Notes under the pieces: generated by a model | What the model saw: the letters and a program-made list of their open reading frames with translations, nothing else | Told to the model about the DNA's origin: nothing | The model's database searches: none | Position numbers and translations under genes: made by a program | Assembly (NCBI RefSeq): GCF_029867415.1 | Contig: NC_081185.1 | Coordinates: 80,945,553-81,009,552, forward strand | Direction of reading: 5' to 3' | Length of the DNA: 64,000 bases | Source: Vicia villosa | Lineage: Eukaryota > Streptophyta > Magnoliopsida > Fabales > Fabaceae | Part shown: one piece after another, positions 32,686-44,442 of the stretch | How positions within the stretch are numbered: position 1 is the first letter of the stretch | Layout: each line of letters begins with the position of its first letter

Positions 32686-35386
32686 ATGCCACCCCGACTT
32701 GATAAAGGTAAGGGTGTAGCTGATGATAGTGGTAAGAAGAAGCACCAACGCCCACGATTAGTAGTATGTCAGTCACCTCAGTTGGCCACGTGTCCTCCCC
32801 CGCAGAGTCAGGTTAATCGTATGTCCATGGCCAGTACTCAGGGTTTTCTGCCACTACTCTCCTCTCAGTATCCATATGACAGTCTGTCTTTTATTACCCC
32901 ACCACCACCTGGTTACCCATCCTTCCAGCAGACACAGATGCCCCCATCCTTCCAGCAGACACAGATGCCCTCATCCTTCCAGGAGACACAGATGTCCCCA
33001 TCCTTCCAGCAGACACATGTGCCCCCATCCTTCCGGCAGACCGCAGGATTTGGTTTTCCACCTCCCACACAGACTAGTCCCTCATCTTTCCAGCAGACTA
33101 GGGGATCTAGTTTTCCACCTCCCACACAGACTGGTCCCTCATCTTTCTAGCAGACTGGAGGATCTAGTTTTCCACCTCCCACACAGACTGGTCCCACCCC
33201 ACATCCCCCACATGTGCCCCCACAGGATGATGATCAGGCGGAGGATGAGACTGCGGATGATCAGTTGGATGGGAGTGATCTTCGAGGGGATGATGATCCG
33301 AGTCAGATTCATATCATTGACAGGAGATTTTTTATTAGGCCCGAAGGAAGCTCGTAAGTTTCTTATTTATCAATTTTTATTTAAGTATACATTTCCATTT
33401 TTTATAACTTTATAATTAATGTTAATTCAATTAATGTTGTTTAGATTCACGCCGAGTCGGACTGCTGCCAAAGTTATAAGTTATATAATTCAGCAGAATT
33501 ATAAAAAGCTTATAAAGACTTTTAAAGATGTTAAGGGCGATGATAGAGATCATTGGTTTGCGAAATTTCAGGTATACTTAATTTATTGTTTAAGTTATTG
33601 TTATTTAAATAACTTTTTCACTACAATTATCTAACTTTTATTTTATCTACTTTTAATGCAGGAAAAATGTGTGTGGGAACCAATGAAAGAGAGACAGATT
33701 AAAAAAAATTATTATGGCAGAACTGCAAGACGACTTTCTGACATGCTACGACGTGTTAGAAAGCGTTGGGAACTTCATGGCATCCGTCCTAGTTGGATAG
33801 GAGAAGAAATCTTTCAGGAACTTCTTAAATATTGGGAGAGTGATGAGTTTGCGGCCAAACCTGAAAATGCAAAGAAGATGAGAGCATCTGAAAATGGTGG
33901 TTGCTTTAATGCTGTTGGAAGTATAAGCACTGCTGAGCATGTTCGTCGCATGGTAATAATTATTACCACTTCTCAAAGTTATAATTTTAATTAATAATTG
34001 ATATTATTAATTATATATAGTTTATTTTGTTATTTAGACTAAGGAATTAAATAGACCTCCACTTATGACCGAGCTGGTTGCGAGGACTCGGAAAAAGAAA
34101 ACAGGAGATTTTGTTGACAGTCGTACACAAAAATCTATGGTAAGTTATTTAAGCTATCGGTATTATTTTTTTAAGCTATCTGTATTATTTGGTTAAGTTA
34201 TCGGTATTATATTTGGTTAAGCTATCAGTATTATTTGGTTAAGTTGGATATTATATTTGGTTAAGTTATCGGTATTATATTTGGTTAAGCTATCGGTATT
34301 ATTTGGTTAAGTTGAGTATTATATGTGGTTAAGCTATCCGTATTATATTTGGTTAAGCTATCAGTATTATTTGGTTAAAGTTGGGTATTATATTTGGTTA
34401 AGCTATCCGTATTATATTTGGATAAGCTATCGGTATTATTTGGTTAAAGTTGGGTATTATATTTGGTTAAGCTATCCGTATTATATTTGGTTAAGCTATC
34501 GGTATTTCCTTAAGCGATGAATTGTGATGTATTTGGTGGTGATTGTGATGTGCCGATAAAGTGTTGATATATATGAATCAAATTGGTGATCAAAGTTAGA
34601 ATGTATGTGTTATAATGTATGAGTTAAATCGGGATTATTATTCTGATTTATTAATTAATTCCGACAGGTAGAATGTATGTGTTATAATGTATGAGTTAAA
34701 TCGGTATTATTATTCTGATTTATTAATTAATTCTGACAGGTAGAATGTATGTGTTATAATTTTCATGTGGCATGTGACATGTTGTGGCGTGAAAATCATG
34801 TGGCAACTAAATTTGTGGCGTGAAATTCATATGGCAACTAAATCATATTTAACTTTTTTTTGTATGTGTAGGATGATTATCAGGCATTGCTTGTACAATT
34901 TCTGACTGCTAATCCTCAGTATACTCCAAGACCGGGAGAGCCGCTTCATCCAGATGTAGATTTTTATCTTTGGAGTAAAGTCATTGGCGGCAAGGGGCCT
35001 AACGGGTGTTTTTTTGGTGGTGGAAATTTGGCAGGCACCTTGAGATCTGATGATAGAACTTTATATCAAAGAGTTCTCGATGGGGAAGGAGGTTCACATC
35101 CTGTAACTTTAACAGATGAACAGAGAGACACTATAAGACAATTGACGATAAATGAGGTGAGGCGGCGGAACGTGAAGCGGCACTGAAAGCCCAAATGGAG
35201 GCCCAAATGAGGGCAATGCGGAGTGAGCATCAGCGGGAAATGGAGGTCATGGCGAAAAGAAAATCGGATATGGAGGCACAAATGCGACAATTTATGCAAT
35301 CCTTTGGTGGAAACCAAAATATGGGGGGTTCTGCGCCGACTGATCAGGAAAATTTAAATGAGGATGAGTTTCCCGACCCGGATTGA
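32686..35386 (+). pseudogene. tnpA-like CACTA protein (transposase_24), five exons
   Basis: Exons by splice signals and frame: 32686-33353, 33445-33571, 33662-33952, 34038-34139, 34872-35386. Each junction is GT..AG and keeps the frame. Exon 1 encodes a Pro/Gln-rich region with repeated SFQQTQMPP. Exons 2-4 encode the plant transposase (Ptta/En/Spm) region with RRLSDMLRRVRKRWE and ASENGGCFNAVGSISTAEHV. Exon 5 has a Met/Gln-rich coiled tail. A TAG at 33148 (probably CAG originally) and a frameshift near 35157 disable it. TnpA-type proteins bind the subterminal repeats. TATAAATAG at 32672-32680 lies just before the ATG. Confidence 0.8.
34141..34510 (+). repeat. minisatellite within tnpA intron 4
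   Basis: Repeats of GGTTAAGCTATCGGTATTAT and a shorter GGTTAAGTTGGGTATTATATTT variant fill the first half of the intron. The open frame across it (YYIWLSYPYYIWLS) is produced by the repeat and is not a gene. Confidence 0.85.
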
Positions 35387-35577
35387 TTGTTGATTTAGTT
35401 TAGTTTTTATTTTGTTGTTATAACTTTTAATTTTGAATTTGTGTAAACTATTAATTAAATTATAATTACATTATTTAGTAATATTAGATTTATAATTTTA
35501 CTTTCTTAATTTTAATATTAGATTTATATTTAGTTTATTGAATTAATTTATAAATTTTAATATATTTAATTTATTAA

Positions 35578-35608
<31 letters not shown>

Positions 35609-35634
35609 TTGGTTTTTTTCAAAAAAAAAATTAT

Positions 35635-36010
35635 TAGTGACGTGATTTCCATGTCACTAAGTAGTGACATGAAAATCACGTCGCAACAATAGACATTAAA
35701 TGCGCATTTCAGTTGACTCCTAGGCAAATTTAGTGACGTGATTGCCATGTCACTAAGTAGTGACATGTAAATGACGTCGCAACTAAAGTTGCTTTTCTGA
35801 CCCAAACGCTGCTACGCCTGCTCTGACTGAAAATGCATAAATCTCTGACCCAAATTGTGCGACGTGATTTTCACTTCACTAAATAGTGAAGTGAAAATCA
35901 CGTCACTAAAAGTTGCCACCTTGCCTCCTGCGACGTGAATTTTCACTTCGCAAATATTGGTTTGTGATGTGATTTTTTGGTTAGTGGCGTGATATTCACG
36001 TCACTACTGA
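35635..36010. repeat. 3' subterminal repeats of the CACTA element
   Basis: Paired copies of TAGTGACGTGA...TCACGTCGCAAC near 35636, 35730, 35855, 35928 and 35980. They face each other as local hairpins and mirror the left-end set. Confidence 0.85.
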
Positions 36011-36030
36011 GGTTTTTTTTTGTAGTGGAT

Positions 36031-36599
36031 ACGCACCGTGTAATACAAATAGATATTTTATTAGCATAGCCAGATTTACAATTTTATTATAAATTTTCAC
36101 TCTTTTATAATCCAAACAAATTACAATTTTGTCATTGAAACTGTATACGCCTGCATAAATTAATATATCATACTTTTAAGAAAGCTATGCACGAAATGTA
36201 ACATTTAGTTTAATTATTAATTAATTAATTTGGGGACAGAAGGAAAACAATGAAAGAGTGTTCTTGTAGAATTTGGTTTGTATACTTCATGAACTGGACG
36301 ATTCAAACAAGGAATAAATTCACCATTTCCACCCTATCAAAATCGTGCGATCAAAACAAAGCAAAATATAAATATAATGCTTACTAATATTGATTATTTA
36401 ATTTGTCCGGTAGGAGTTACAGAGCAAGTTTACAATATGAAAATTCATGTAAATTATTTTATTGTACTTTTGTTTACTCATGAATCATTCTATTCGCTGC
36501 ATGGTATCATGATTAGTCCTATAAATACTTTGCCTACCGATCAACAGCAAACACACAAAAAGTCTAAGTCGTCTCGTGAGCCAGTAAGATTAATCCATA
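36031..36599 (+). promoter_or_regulatory. upstream region and TATA box of the Kunitz gene
   Basis: Unique-looking AT-rich DNA between the CACTA end and the gene. TATAAATA at 36520-36527 is 73 bp before the ATG, a normal plant arrangement. The CACTA insertion lies 570 bp upstream of the start codon. No other gene is visible in this stretch. Confidence 0.65.
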
Positions 36600-37208
36600 A
36601 TGTCAACTAGATTCCTCACTGTGTTCATCCTTGTTCATGTGTGGCTTTTGATGGCAACAACATCAATAGCCCAAATTGTGATAGACACAAGTGGCGACGC
36701 AGTTGAGGACGATGAAGAATACTTCATCAGGCCTGCTATCACAGGCAACGGAGGAGGTCCTACATTGATTACAGGAAATGCGCCATGCCCTCTGCAAGTT
36801 GGTCTTGTCAACACTGACCTAGCAAACGGTTTGCCGGTGGTATTCACACCTTTTGTCCCTCGTCATGACGAAGACGACGTGCTTCTTAACAGAGATTTGA
36901 GAGTAATATTTGCAGCTTCCTCAAGTTGCGCGCAGTCCACAGAATGGAGAGTGGGTGAGAAAGATGCTACGAGTGGAAGGAGGCTTATTATAACCGGAAG
37001 GGATGACAGTACAGCTGGAGCATACGGTAACTTCTTTAGGATTGTGCCAACACAAACTAGCGGTGTCTATAACATCCAATGGTGCCCTACAGAGGTATGC
37101 TCTGCTTGTAAGTTTGAATGTGGGACTGTTGGTGTTATTCGTGAAAATGGAAAGATTCTGTTGGCACTCGATGGTGGTGCACTCCCTGTTGTGTTTCAAA
37201 AAGAATAA
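36600..37208 (+). CDS. Kunitz-type (STI family) protease inhibitor
   Basis: An intact, intronless 202-codon gene, the usual size for the family. Residues 1-25 form a secretion signal peptide (hydrophobic LTVFILVHVWLLMATTSIA). The mature protein starts near IVIDTSGD and shows the Kunitz beta-trefoil pattern (YFIRPAITGNGGG, then DLRVIF, then YNIQWCPTE). Cysteines are at 63, 110, 162, 167, 170 and 174, giving the classic C63-C110 pair and a second pair among the last four. Such proteins are secreted or vacuolar and inhibit serine (sometimes other) proteases in defence or storage. I cannot assign the reactive P1 residue safely. ATG context is AATGTC after a short leader. A poly(A) signal AATAAA lies at 37347-37352. 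Confidence 0.93.
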   Translation: MSTRFLTVFILVHVWLLMATTSIAQIVIDTSGDAVEDDEEYFIRPAITGNGGGPTLITGNAPCPLQVGLVNTDLANGLPVVFTPFVPRHDEDDVLLNRDLRVIFAASSSCAQSTEWRVGEKDATSGRRLIITGRDDSTAGAYGNFFRIVPTQTSGVYNIQWCPTEVCSACKFECGTVGVIRENGKILLALDGGALPVVFQKE

Positions 37209-37346
37209 TTGTTTGTAGGATGGTACGTGAAGTTAATTTATTTCTGTGGTGTGTTTATGTATGTAGTTCATTTATAACATGTAGTTCATTTTAATTAACA
37301 TCATGAAAGAAGGAAAGGGTTACAACTTACATGTATTATGACTTGG

Positions 37347-37352
37347 AATAAA
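37347..37352 (+). terminator. AATAAA polyadenylation signal of the Kunitz gene
   Basis: Perfect AATAAA 139 bp after the stop codon. A second AATAAA occurs near 37387. Confidence 0.55.
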
Positions 37353-37693
37353 GGGTTATTTGAGTATGTATACTTTCTTTACTAAGAATAAATCAAATGT
37401 ATTTTATTTATAGTCACTTTGTAAAATAGTCCTATTTTAAATCAGACCCCAAAAAAAAAAAAACAGCATGTGTGCATTATGTAGAAAACTAACTCATAAT
37501 AGTAATAAATAGAAAATTAAAATATCTTCATCCAATCCAAACACTTTGATTCATCAAGTAATTAAAATATCTTTGCCCAACAAAATAGTTTTACTAGCTA
37601 AGGAAAACACAATTAAGAAACCCAGTAGTCATTACAACACTTGAATCTAACACAAACTATAAAAAAAAAACGAGCAGTTTGCTGCATAGGAGC

Positions 37694-39084
37694 TTAATGT
37701 GGATGAGGCCGAGGCAAAACCAAGCTCTTCATATGTTCACAGGCATAAAAAATTTGGCTGTTAGAAAATTCAATATGTTCAACTCTACCATCTCTTCGAT
37801 TATACATAACAACATCATACCAAGATTGTGGGCAGGCCAGCATCAGGACATCTCCATTTTCCGACAGACACACTGGCAACATCATCACATCAGGCACAAA
37901 ATCCCATTGAATCTGCGCATAGCGAAGATTCACCAACCGAGTCCAAGACTCTTGAACTCCAAACTCTCTCATTTCCCACAAAACAAAATGGGTATTCTTG
38001 TGGTTATAATAAAGGCACAGGCAACCCCTTAAAACAGAAAGAGTTGGTTCATCTTCGGGCTTTTCACCAATACAGTCAGGTAGCAACATATACTTACATG
38101 TTTCCGTCCGTAGATCAAGCGAAAAAATCATTAATTGTTCGATGGTAACATTTTTCCATTCATACTCATGATAGTTTAAGTTGTTAAGCGCTAACCAGTT
38201 AACACTACCATTAACGAATGGAACGCAGACAAGAGGTCCTAGTAGAGTTGGAAAATCAGGGCAAGCGAGAGTCTTTCTCCAGTAACTATCGCCCATGCAA
38301 TGAACTCTCCCCTCCCATTTCTGCAATGTATGATCCCAAAACACAGCCACCACCTTGCATGGAGTAAATAACAAAATTAATCCAAAGAAATGAAATGTAT
38401 GGGCGGTATCACTTTAACCAATACACAAAATGAGAAGGTAGCATAACAGTAAGACAACATATATTTGACAGAGCCTTTAATCATTTGGGATGAAATGCAA
38501 TTGTGCAACAAAGGACTCTTGCAATTCTCATTTTGGTGTATCAAAGTAACAAAAATTTAAATTGAAATTTGAGTAACCTTGTATGTGTCTCTTGAATCAT
38601 CATAGCCAAATCCATGGTGCACACTGCGATTAGGACACATGAATGATAAAGTTGGTGAGTATTCAGATTTTAATCGTAAACTAGGGTTCCAGAACCAACT
38701 ATGAATTTCTCTGTTTCCAGCTTGTATTGATTTAACACCAATGACACAGACCAAGCCGTTGGCAGAGCCTATTGCATCATAACTATCGTTTGTAAAACGG
38801 TAACACTTGTCTTCGTTGAGGACAGTGGAGGAAGGGTATTCGAGTAAACGACGGACTGACAGTGGAGCTACGACCCAAGTTTCTGACTCTTCTACGCCAT
38901 CGATTAAGGTAAGTAAGGTGTGTGTGCGCTTGGGTGATCTTTCAAGGTGGAGTTTGGCGAATCTTGGATCAAAGACGAGCAATTTCCACGGTTTGCAAAC
39001 GCATGTGAATCTCACGAGAAGTTTAACCGGAAGCCATGAAAGAATTTCCTCTATAAGTTCGGGAGGGAGACTCGGAAGAGACAT
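37694..39084 (-). CDS. F-box protein with F-box-associated domain, two exons
   Basis: Exon 1 runs 39084-38578 and exon 2 38353-37694, with a 224-bp GT..AG intron (donor AAG|GTTACT, acceptor ATGCAAG|GTGG). The product is 388 residues. The F-box (LPPELIEEILSWLPVKLLVR, about residues 6-25) binds SKP1 in SCF ubiquitin ligases. The remainder is an F-box-associated region with WFWNPSLR, GFGYDDSRDTYKV just before the intron, and VNGSVNWLA after it. Domain order and the intron position after DTYK are usual in legume F-box/kelch-type families. I chose the ATG at 39084 (MSLPSLPPEL) because the open frame upstream has no ATG. The substrate is unknown. No damage is visible. Confidence 0.88.
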
Positions 39085-39135
39085 GATAAGAGACCTGTAT
39101 TGCTTACAAAACCCTTGGAAATTTCTTAGGTTCAC

Positions 39136-40464
39136 TTAAAACTCCATTTTACCCATTTCACTCATCAACTCCGACTCCAACCCTTCTTGTTTCTCATTTC
39201 TTTTTCTGTCTTTTTTTTATCCTCTCTCATCATAAACTTTTTTTCATAATTTTTCTTATAATTATTTTGGTAACATCTAGGGTGAACCACCATTTAAATG
39301 GTTCACCATGGACCATGATTATGAGCCATTAGATCTTATATAATATTATATTTTATAGTGTACCTCTCCACACTCAAGTTTTTTATTTTATTTCTATTCT
39401 CTTTCATCTTCTTCCCTTTTTCATGGAAACCGTTTGGATCAAAGTTTTTGAGAGAAATACTTATCAAAATTTGGGCTTTACTTTTTGAACAAATTGAATT
39501 GAATTAAGGAAAAATCTGGTTGAATACACTTCTGCTTCTCTCATTGATATTTTTCCTCTAATCAAGTCTATCAAGCAAAATAAAAAGGTTATAGAACAGT
39601 AAACTTCCAATTTTTCAAAAAAAACTCATAATTTGGTAGACGACAAAGATTCAAAAAGGAGAATTGATGAGTTGTTATGTTACATGAATTTAGGAAACAA
39701 TGTTTTATAGAAAATTATCAATTAATTAATTCAAAAGCTAAATTAAAGCATCCAAGTTGTTTGTGGCTGTTTTGATCTTTGCAGGTATAATGTAGTGGCT
39801 CAAATGGGGCGGCAGAGATGGCGAACCTTCATTCTTTATCTTTAATAATAATATGTTATCTTTCATGAAATTATGAAACTTTTTCCTTAAAGAAAATACT
39901 GTGATACTCACCATGATGAAATCAAAGTGAAGAGTTGAAAATACTGTGATTACTTGCACAGAAAAGTGCAATTTTGGAATTAAATTTTCAATAAGATGTT
40001 GGGTAAAAATGAATGCCAATAAAAACAGGGGGATGTAGTGGTAAAAGAAAACGTGTTGTTGTGTATGATAATATCTCTAATTGAAAGGAATTAGGTTGTT
40101 GCTTTGATTCAATGAAGGAAAGGAGATATGCGTTATCAATGTTGTTTTGGAGAACAATATAATTCAATTCAAGTTTTTTACTCTTTTAGTTTTCAAAATA
40201 TGTATTTCTGATCTCAGTAGCATCTTTTCTGAAACATGTGAGCAACGGGTTGGAGAACTCGGACATTTGAGCAACAATATTTAGCGATAAAGGAAAAAAG
40301 AAAAAAATATTGGCTGTGTAGTTCAATGATACAAGTATTTAATCCAACGATGGATGATGATGGTGCATGGGTGAGGGATTTAGTTGGACCCTCACCCTAG
40401 AAGCCACCAATTATTTTTAAAGGTTAAATATAATTTGTGTCCTTCTAAATAATCAAACATTCAA
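39136..40464. other. intergenic region, no gene seen
   Basis: AT-rich DNA between the F-box gene and the MULE. It contains a small hairpin GGTGAACCA...TGGTTCACC near 39282 but no convincing open frame. Confidence 0.6.
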
Positions 40465-40690
40465 TTTAAGAATTTTTTTTGAATATCCATATTTTTTTTT
40501 AAAAAATTTAAAAATAACAAGTTTTTCGAAAAAATTACCAAAATATATATTTTTTTAAAATAGTACGTTGTCGCCACGGGGGTGGCGACAACACTCCTTT
40601 TCCAAAGAAAGCGTCAGTGGGTCTGGCGACTATGTGCAGTTGCTTGGTGTTGTCACCACCCCCGGCGACAACACCCCCCCTTATTTTTTT
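40465..40690 (+). repeat. left terminal inverted repeat of the MULE
   Basis: Matches the reverse complement of 56865-57085 over most of its length. It holds a perfect hairpin GTTGTCGCCAC/GTGGCGACAAC (40567-40592) and a second imperfect one (GGTGTTGTC...GACAACACC, about 40655-40684). Confidence 0.7.
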
Positions 40691-40830
40691 TTATATTATG
40701 TTTTTAGCTGTTTTTTTTCTTTTTTTTCAATTTTTTTTATAGCTGTTTTTTTATTTTTTTTATTTTTTTAGGTTGGAAAAATAATATCAATAAATTTAAA
40801 ATTACCAAATACATTAGCCATTAATCATAA

Positions 40831-41480
40831 TTAAAAAAAGTACATTAAAATTAAAAACAACACAAAATACATTAACGATAATAATAAAATTCCTATTGAG
40901 CGCCACGTGGACCATGGACCATGGTACGATCCGCAATCAGGTTGTCTAATAGGTCGTATAGAAGGGTCACGAGTTGGTAGTGCTCCCCTATTCCTGCGAC
41001 GCCCCCCTCTATTTGGTTCACCTTGTGTTTGAGTCGACGGCCCCTCAATGCATTGCGGGTCTACAAAATCTTTGAGCCGTCCTTGACCTCTAGAATTCCC
41101 GCTATAGGAAAGGCGGGTGTCCGCGGCGCCGTCAAAGCTTTGTCTAGGTGGGTTGAAATTTCTCCTAGTGGGTGCGGCCTGGAAGTTTGGATTTTGGAAG
41201 TTGGTGGTGGGTTCGATTTGGTTAAAATAGATTGGTTGTGGTGGTGTATTGAAGTTCAATGGTTGGTTGGGGTATTGTGATGTTGGTTGGTCGAATGTGT
41301 TGTATGGCGGGTATTCTTCTTGTATGGCTATGTCGGGGGTTAGTGGTGGTGATCTGGAAGAGATCCCCACATGGAGTTCTTGGAAGTGTAGGTGGTGGGG
41401 TTGATTTTGTGGTTGAGTTTGGGATGGTTGTTGGTGGTGGTATTGTTGGGATTGTTGTTGTTGTTGTTGGTAAATAGGTG
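40831..41480 (-). pseudogene. Gln/Pro-rich ORF on the MULE minus strand
   Basis: Read on the minus strand, a frame from about 41480 to 40831 encodes a poly-Gln run (about 41437-41475), then a Pro/Asn/Gln-rich stretch with YPNQPLNFNTPPQP, then a Gly/Arg-rich tail (NRGGRRRNRGALPTRD). No recognised catalytic domain is present. The first 40 codons need a frameshift to connect to the MESRPPPL start-like segment near 41520. Low-complexity tails of this kind occur in genes carried by plant MULEs, but I cannot assign a function. Confidence 0.45.
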
Positions 41481-41492
41481 TTTGTTGGTGGA

Positions 41493-41652
41493 TTGTGTAA
41501 GAGGTGGGGGACGAGATTCCATTGTGGCTTGCATTAGTCTTGTCACATTTATTTGTTTCAGACGATTATTGCATGTATTCTTGCATGCATGCTTGTGTAA
41601 GAGGTGGGGACAAGATTCCATTGTGGCATGCATTAGTCTTGTCATGTTTGAT
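41493..41652. repeat. 100-bp-period direct duplication
   Basis: The sequence TTGTGTAAGAGGTGGGG and its following 45 bp occur at 41493 and again at 41593 with a few changes. They lie between the two divergent MULE genes. Confidence 0.8.
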
Positions 41653-41802
41653 TCTTGCATTATTGCATGCATTCTTGCATGTATTATATGAACCACTTCA
41701 CAAATAAACTTCACAACACATTTCTCCCAAACATTTCTTTTTTCACACATAAACTTCACAAACATTCATCCCAGATATTTCTCACAAACACATATCAATA
41801 TT

Positions 41803-44288
41803 ATGGCATCCACCTCGTAATACAAAGTTCGGGTTCACATGAACGATGGGACTTACCACTGCGACACAAACGGTTTTCTATTTAGAAACACTAACTCAAC
41901 ATGTTTTGCTCTAAATAGACAAGCGGATTTCTCTTATCTAAAAAGGAAAATCGAATCCAAAATTAGAGAACCAGTCTCTCAAATATTTTACCAACAACCC
42001 TTAGTTGAACCTAACAACTCGGTCAAGTTTTATCAATCACAGATAACAAATGACATAGAGGTTCAAAACATGTTCCTTACCCATGAGTATTTTGGTTATA
42101 ATTATCTGGAACTGTACATAGTGGTCGAACAAATTGTTCCTTCACAAAATATTCAGTCACAGGTTATTGATCCTGTTATTGATGACGAACAATAGCCCGA
42201 AGATGTCATTGACGAAGAAATTGAAATAGAAGATGTCGTTGATGAGTTGGTGAACCGTGATTTCGAAGATGACGAACAAGTTCCAGTACCGGATATAGTA
42301 CCGGATACACATGCATATTCACCTCCGGTACATTTCACAACACTTAATTTGGGAGAGGACGAGCCATCGTGTGATATGTTCTACAATCCATATATGAGGT
42401 CAGACGAGGAGTTAAAAGAGGGTGAAACGTTTCGTTCGAAGGATAATTGTATGTTAGCTATAAAAAACTGGCACTTAGCAAATTGTGTTAATTTTAAAGC
42501 TGATCGCTCAAATCCAGAGAGAGTCACTATTGTGTGCAGAAACCCGGAGTGTGGATACATGCTGAAGGCATCATTCAGAAAGAAATTTAATGCGTGGGTG
42601 ATACGTTCGATATCTCAAGGCCACACTTGCGTCAACACAAATATGGCGCAAGATCATCGAAAACTCAGTCATGACATGATATGTCATACCATCATTCCTC
42701 TTGTCGAAACTGACCCATCACTGAAGGTGAAGACAATTATTTCCCATTGCGTTTCTGTGTTCAAGTACAGACCTTCGTACAGAAAGGCTTGGTTAGCGAA
42801 GCAGAAAGCAATTGAAAAAGTCTACGGCAAATGGGAGGAATCATACCAACAACTTCCTCGCTACCTGGCTGCACTGCAATTAGGGTTGTTACTATATTGG
42901 AGACACTGCCGGCACAATCCCAAGACGGAACCCCTCTCAAAGGTAATGGAATCTTCCATGGACTGTTCTGGGCATTTCGGCCATGCATCATCGGTTTTGG
43001 TTTTTGCAAGCCGATAATTCAAATTGATGGAACCTGGTTGTATGGGAAATACAAGGGAACATTGCTGATGGCGGTCGCGCAGGATGAAAACAACAACATT
43101 TTTCCAATAGCCTTTGCTCTAGTAGAAGGAGAAACAGCTGCTGCTTAGAGTTTCTTTCTGAAGAATCTTCGAGCTAGAGTTGCTCCACAACCTAATCTTT
43201 GTTTGATTTCGGACAAGCACGCTTCTATTGACAGCGCATACAACAATCCGGCCAATGGTTGGCATAACCCCCCGTATAAGCATGTCTACTGTATTAGGCA
43301 TATTAGAGTTGTCAAAATGGGCTCGGCCCATAAGCCCTATAATTTAGCGCAGGTCGGGCCGCAAAATACCTTAAAAAAACACGACCCTATCTTTTTTGGG
43401 CCAGCCCATCGCATATAGCACAAAATTTTATGAGAGAGATCAAAGATAAATTTTTGAAGAACCACTTGGTGAACGCGGGCCTGGATTTCAATACTACCGC
43501 CGAGAAATAGCGTTGACAAATCCAGATGCAGGGAGGTGGATTGACAGAATTGACAGAGCGAGATGGACTAGGTCATACGACGATGGGGCTAGGTGGGGCC
43601 ACATGACTACAAATCTTGTGGAATCAATGAACGGGGTTTTCAAAGGCATACGAAACCTACCTGTAACTGCTTTGGTTAATGCTACGTATTTTCGGATGGC
43701 AACTTTGTTCGCCACAAGAGGTAAGCGGTGGAATTCAGTGTTGCAAACACAACAGGTATACAACGATGTCTGCATGAAATATATACAACAAAATCTGCCA
43801 AGGGTAACACTCATCGAGTGACAGAGTTCGACCATCACGACCACACCTTCAGTGTAAAAGAAACAATTGACCACAACCAGGGGCTTCCACGACAACAGTA
43901 TCGCGTCTCAATCCCAGGTCGTTGGTGCGACTGTGGCCAATTTCAAGCATATCGCATGCCTTGCTCCCATGTCATTGCAGCATGTTCACATACTCACTTT
44001 GATGCATTATCTTTGGTATCAGAAATTTACAAGGTATCAATGTTGCTTAACGTATATGACAATTACTTTCCGGTGGTAGCAATGGAGGCATATTGGCCTG
44101 TGTACGAGGGGGAAACGGTTTGGCATAACGATTTAATGCGTCGGAATAAAAGCGGTCGACCAAACAGCAGGCGTATTAGAACCGAGATGGACGCCACAGA
44201 AAAAATGCAGAGGAAGTGTAGTATATGTTGTGAGGTAGGACATAATAGGAACAAATGTCCCAATCGTGGATCTAGCTCCACAACATAG
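41803..44288 (+). pseudogene. mudrA-like MULE transposase, multiply broken
   Basis: From the ATG at 41803 the order is: an N-terminal region; a MuDR DNA-binding domain (about 42405-42640, GETFRSKDNC...CRNPECGYMLKA); the MULE catalytic domain (about 43010-43300, QIDGTWLYGKYKG and ISDKHASI, likely catalytic aspartates); a SWIM zinc finger (CDCGQFQAYRMPCSH, 43926-43984); and a CCHC knuckle (44217-44258). Damage includes TAA at 41818, TAG at 42193, a frameshift near 42885, TAG at 43146 where AAWSF is expected, a 107-bp insertion at 43304, a frameshift with a small deletion near 43480, and a 1-bp shift near 43795. It cannot make protein. Confidence 0.88.
43304..43410. mobile_element. 107-bp MITE-like insertion in the MULE transposase
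   Basis: The insert starts TAGAGTTGTCAAAATGGGC and ends GGGCCAGCCCATC. It is flanked by GCATAT on both sides (43298-43303 and 43411-43416), and removing it restores the CIRHI-AQNF reading frame of the transposase. Its arms pair as ATGGGCT-GGCCCA. The right arm looks truncated. The parent family is unknown to me. Confidence 0.7.
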
Positions 44289-44442
44289 TTTTTAGTTGCA
44301 ATGATATTTGTGATTTACTTTTTCAATTAAATGGACTTTTTTCATTAATTAGATGGATTACAACAACACAACAAACAACAAACATTAGGCCTAGAAATAA
44401 TTTTTTAGCTAATAACACAACAACACAACAAACAATTAAAAT

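Larger units (their letters stand above)
28607..36027 (+). mobile_element. complete CACTA (En/Spm) DNA transposon
   Basis: The left end is CACTACAAGAAAA at 28607 and the right end TTTTTGTAGTG at 36027. It is flanked by the 3-bp duplication GAT (28604-28606 and 36028-36030), all diagnostic of CACTA elements. Length is 7,421 bp. Both ends carry many copies of a TTGCGACGTGA...TCACGTCGC palindrome. Inside are a tnpD-like transposase and a spliced tnpA-like gene, both damaged. The right inverted repeat has drifted by one base from a perfect complement. Confidence 0.95.

Noticed and set aside
34323..34520. Repetitive protein rich in YYIWLSYP
   Set aside because: It lies in a tnpA intron between good splice sites and is generated by a minisatellite.
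39270..39320. Hairpin GGTGAACCA/TGGTTCACC as a MITE or microRNA precursor
   Set aside because: The stem is only nine bases, with no flanking duplication and no extended pairing.
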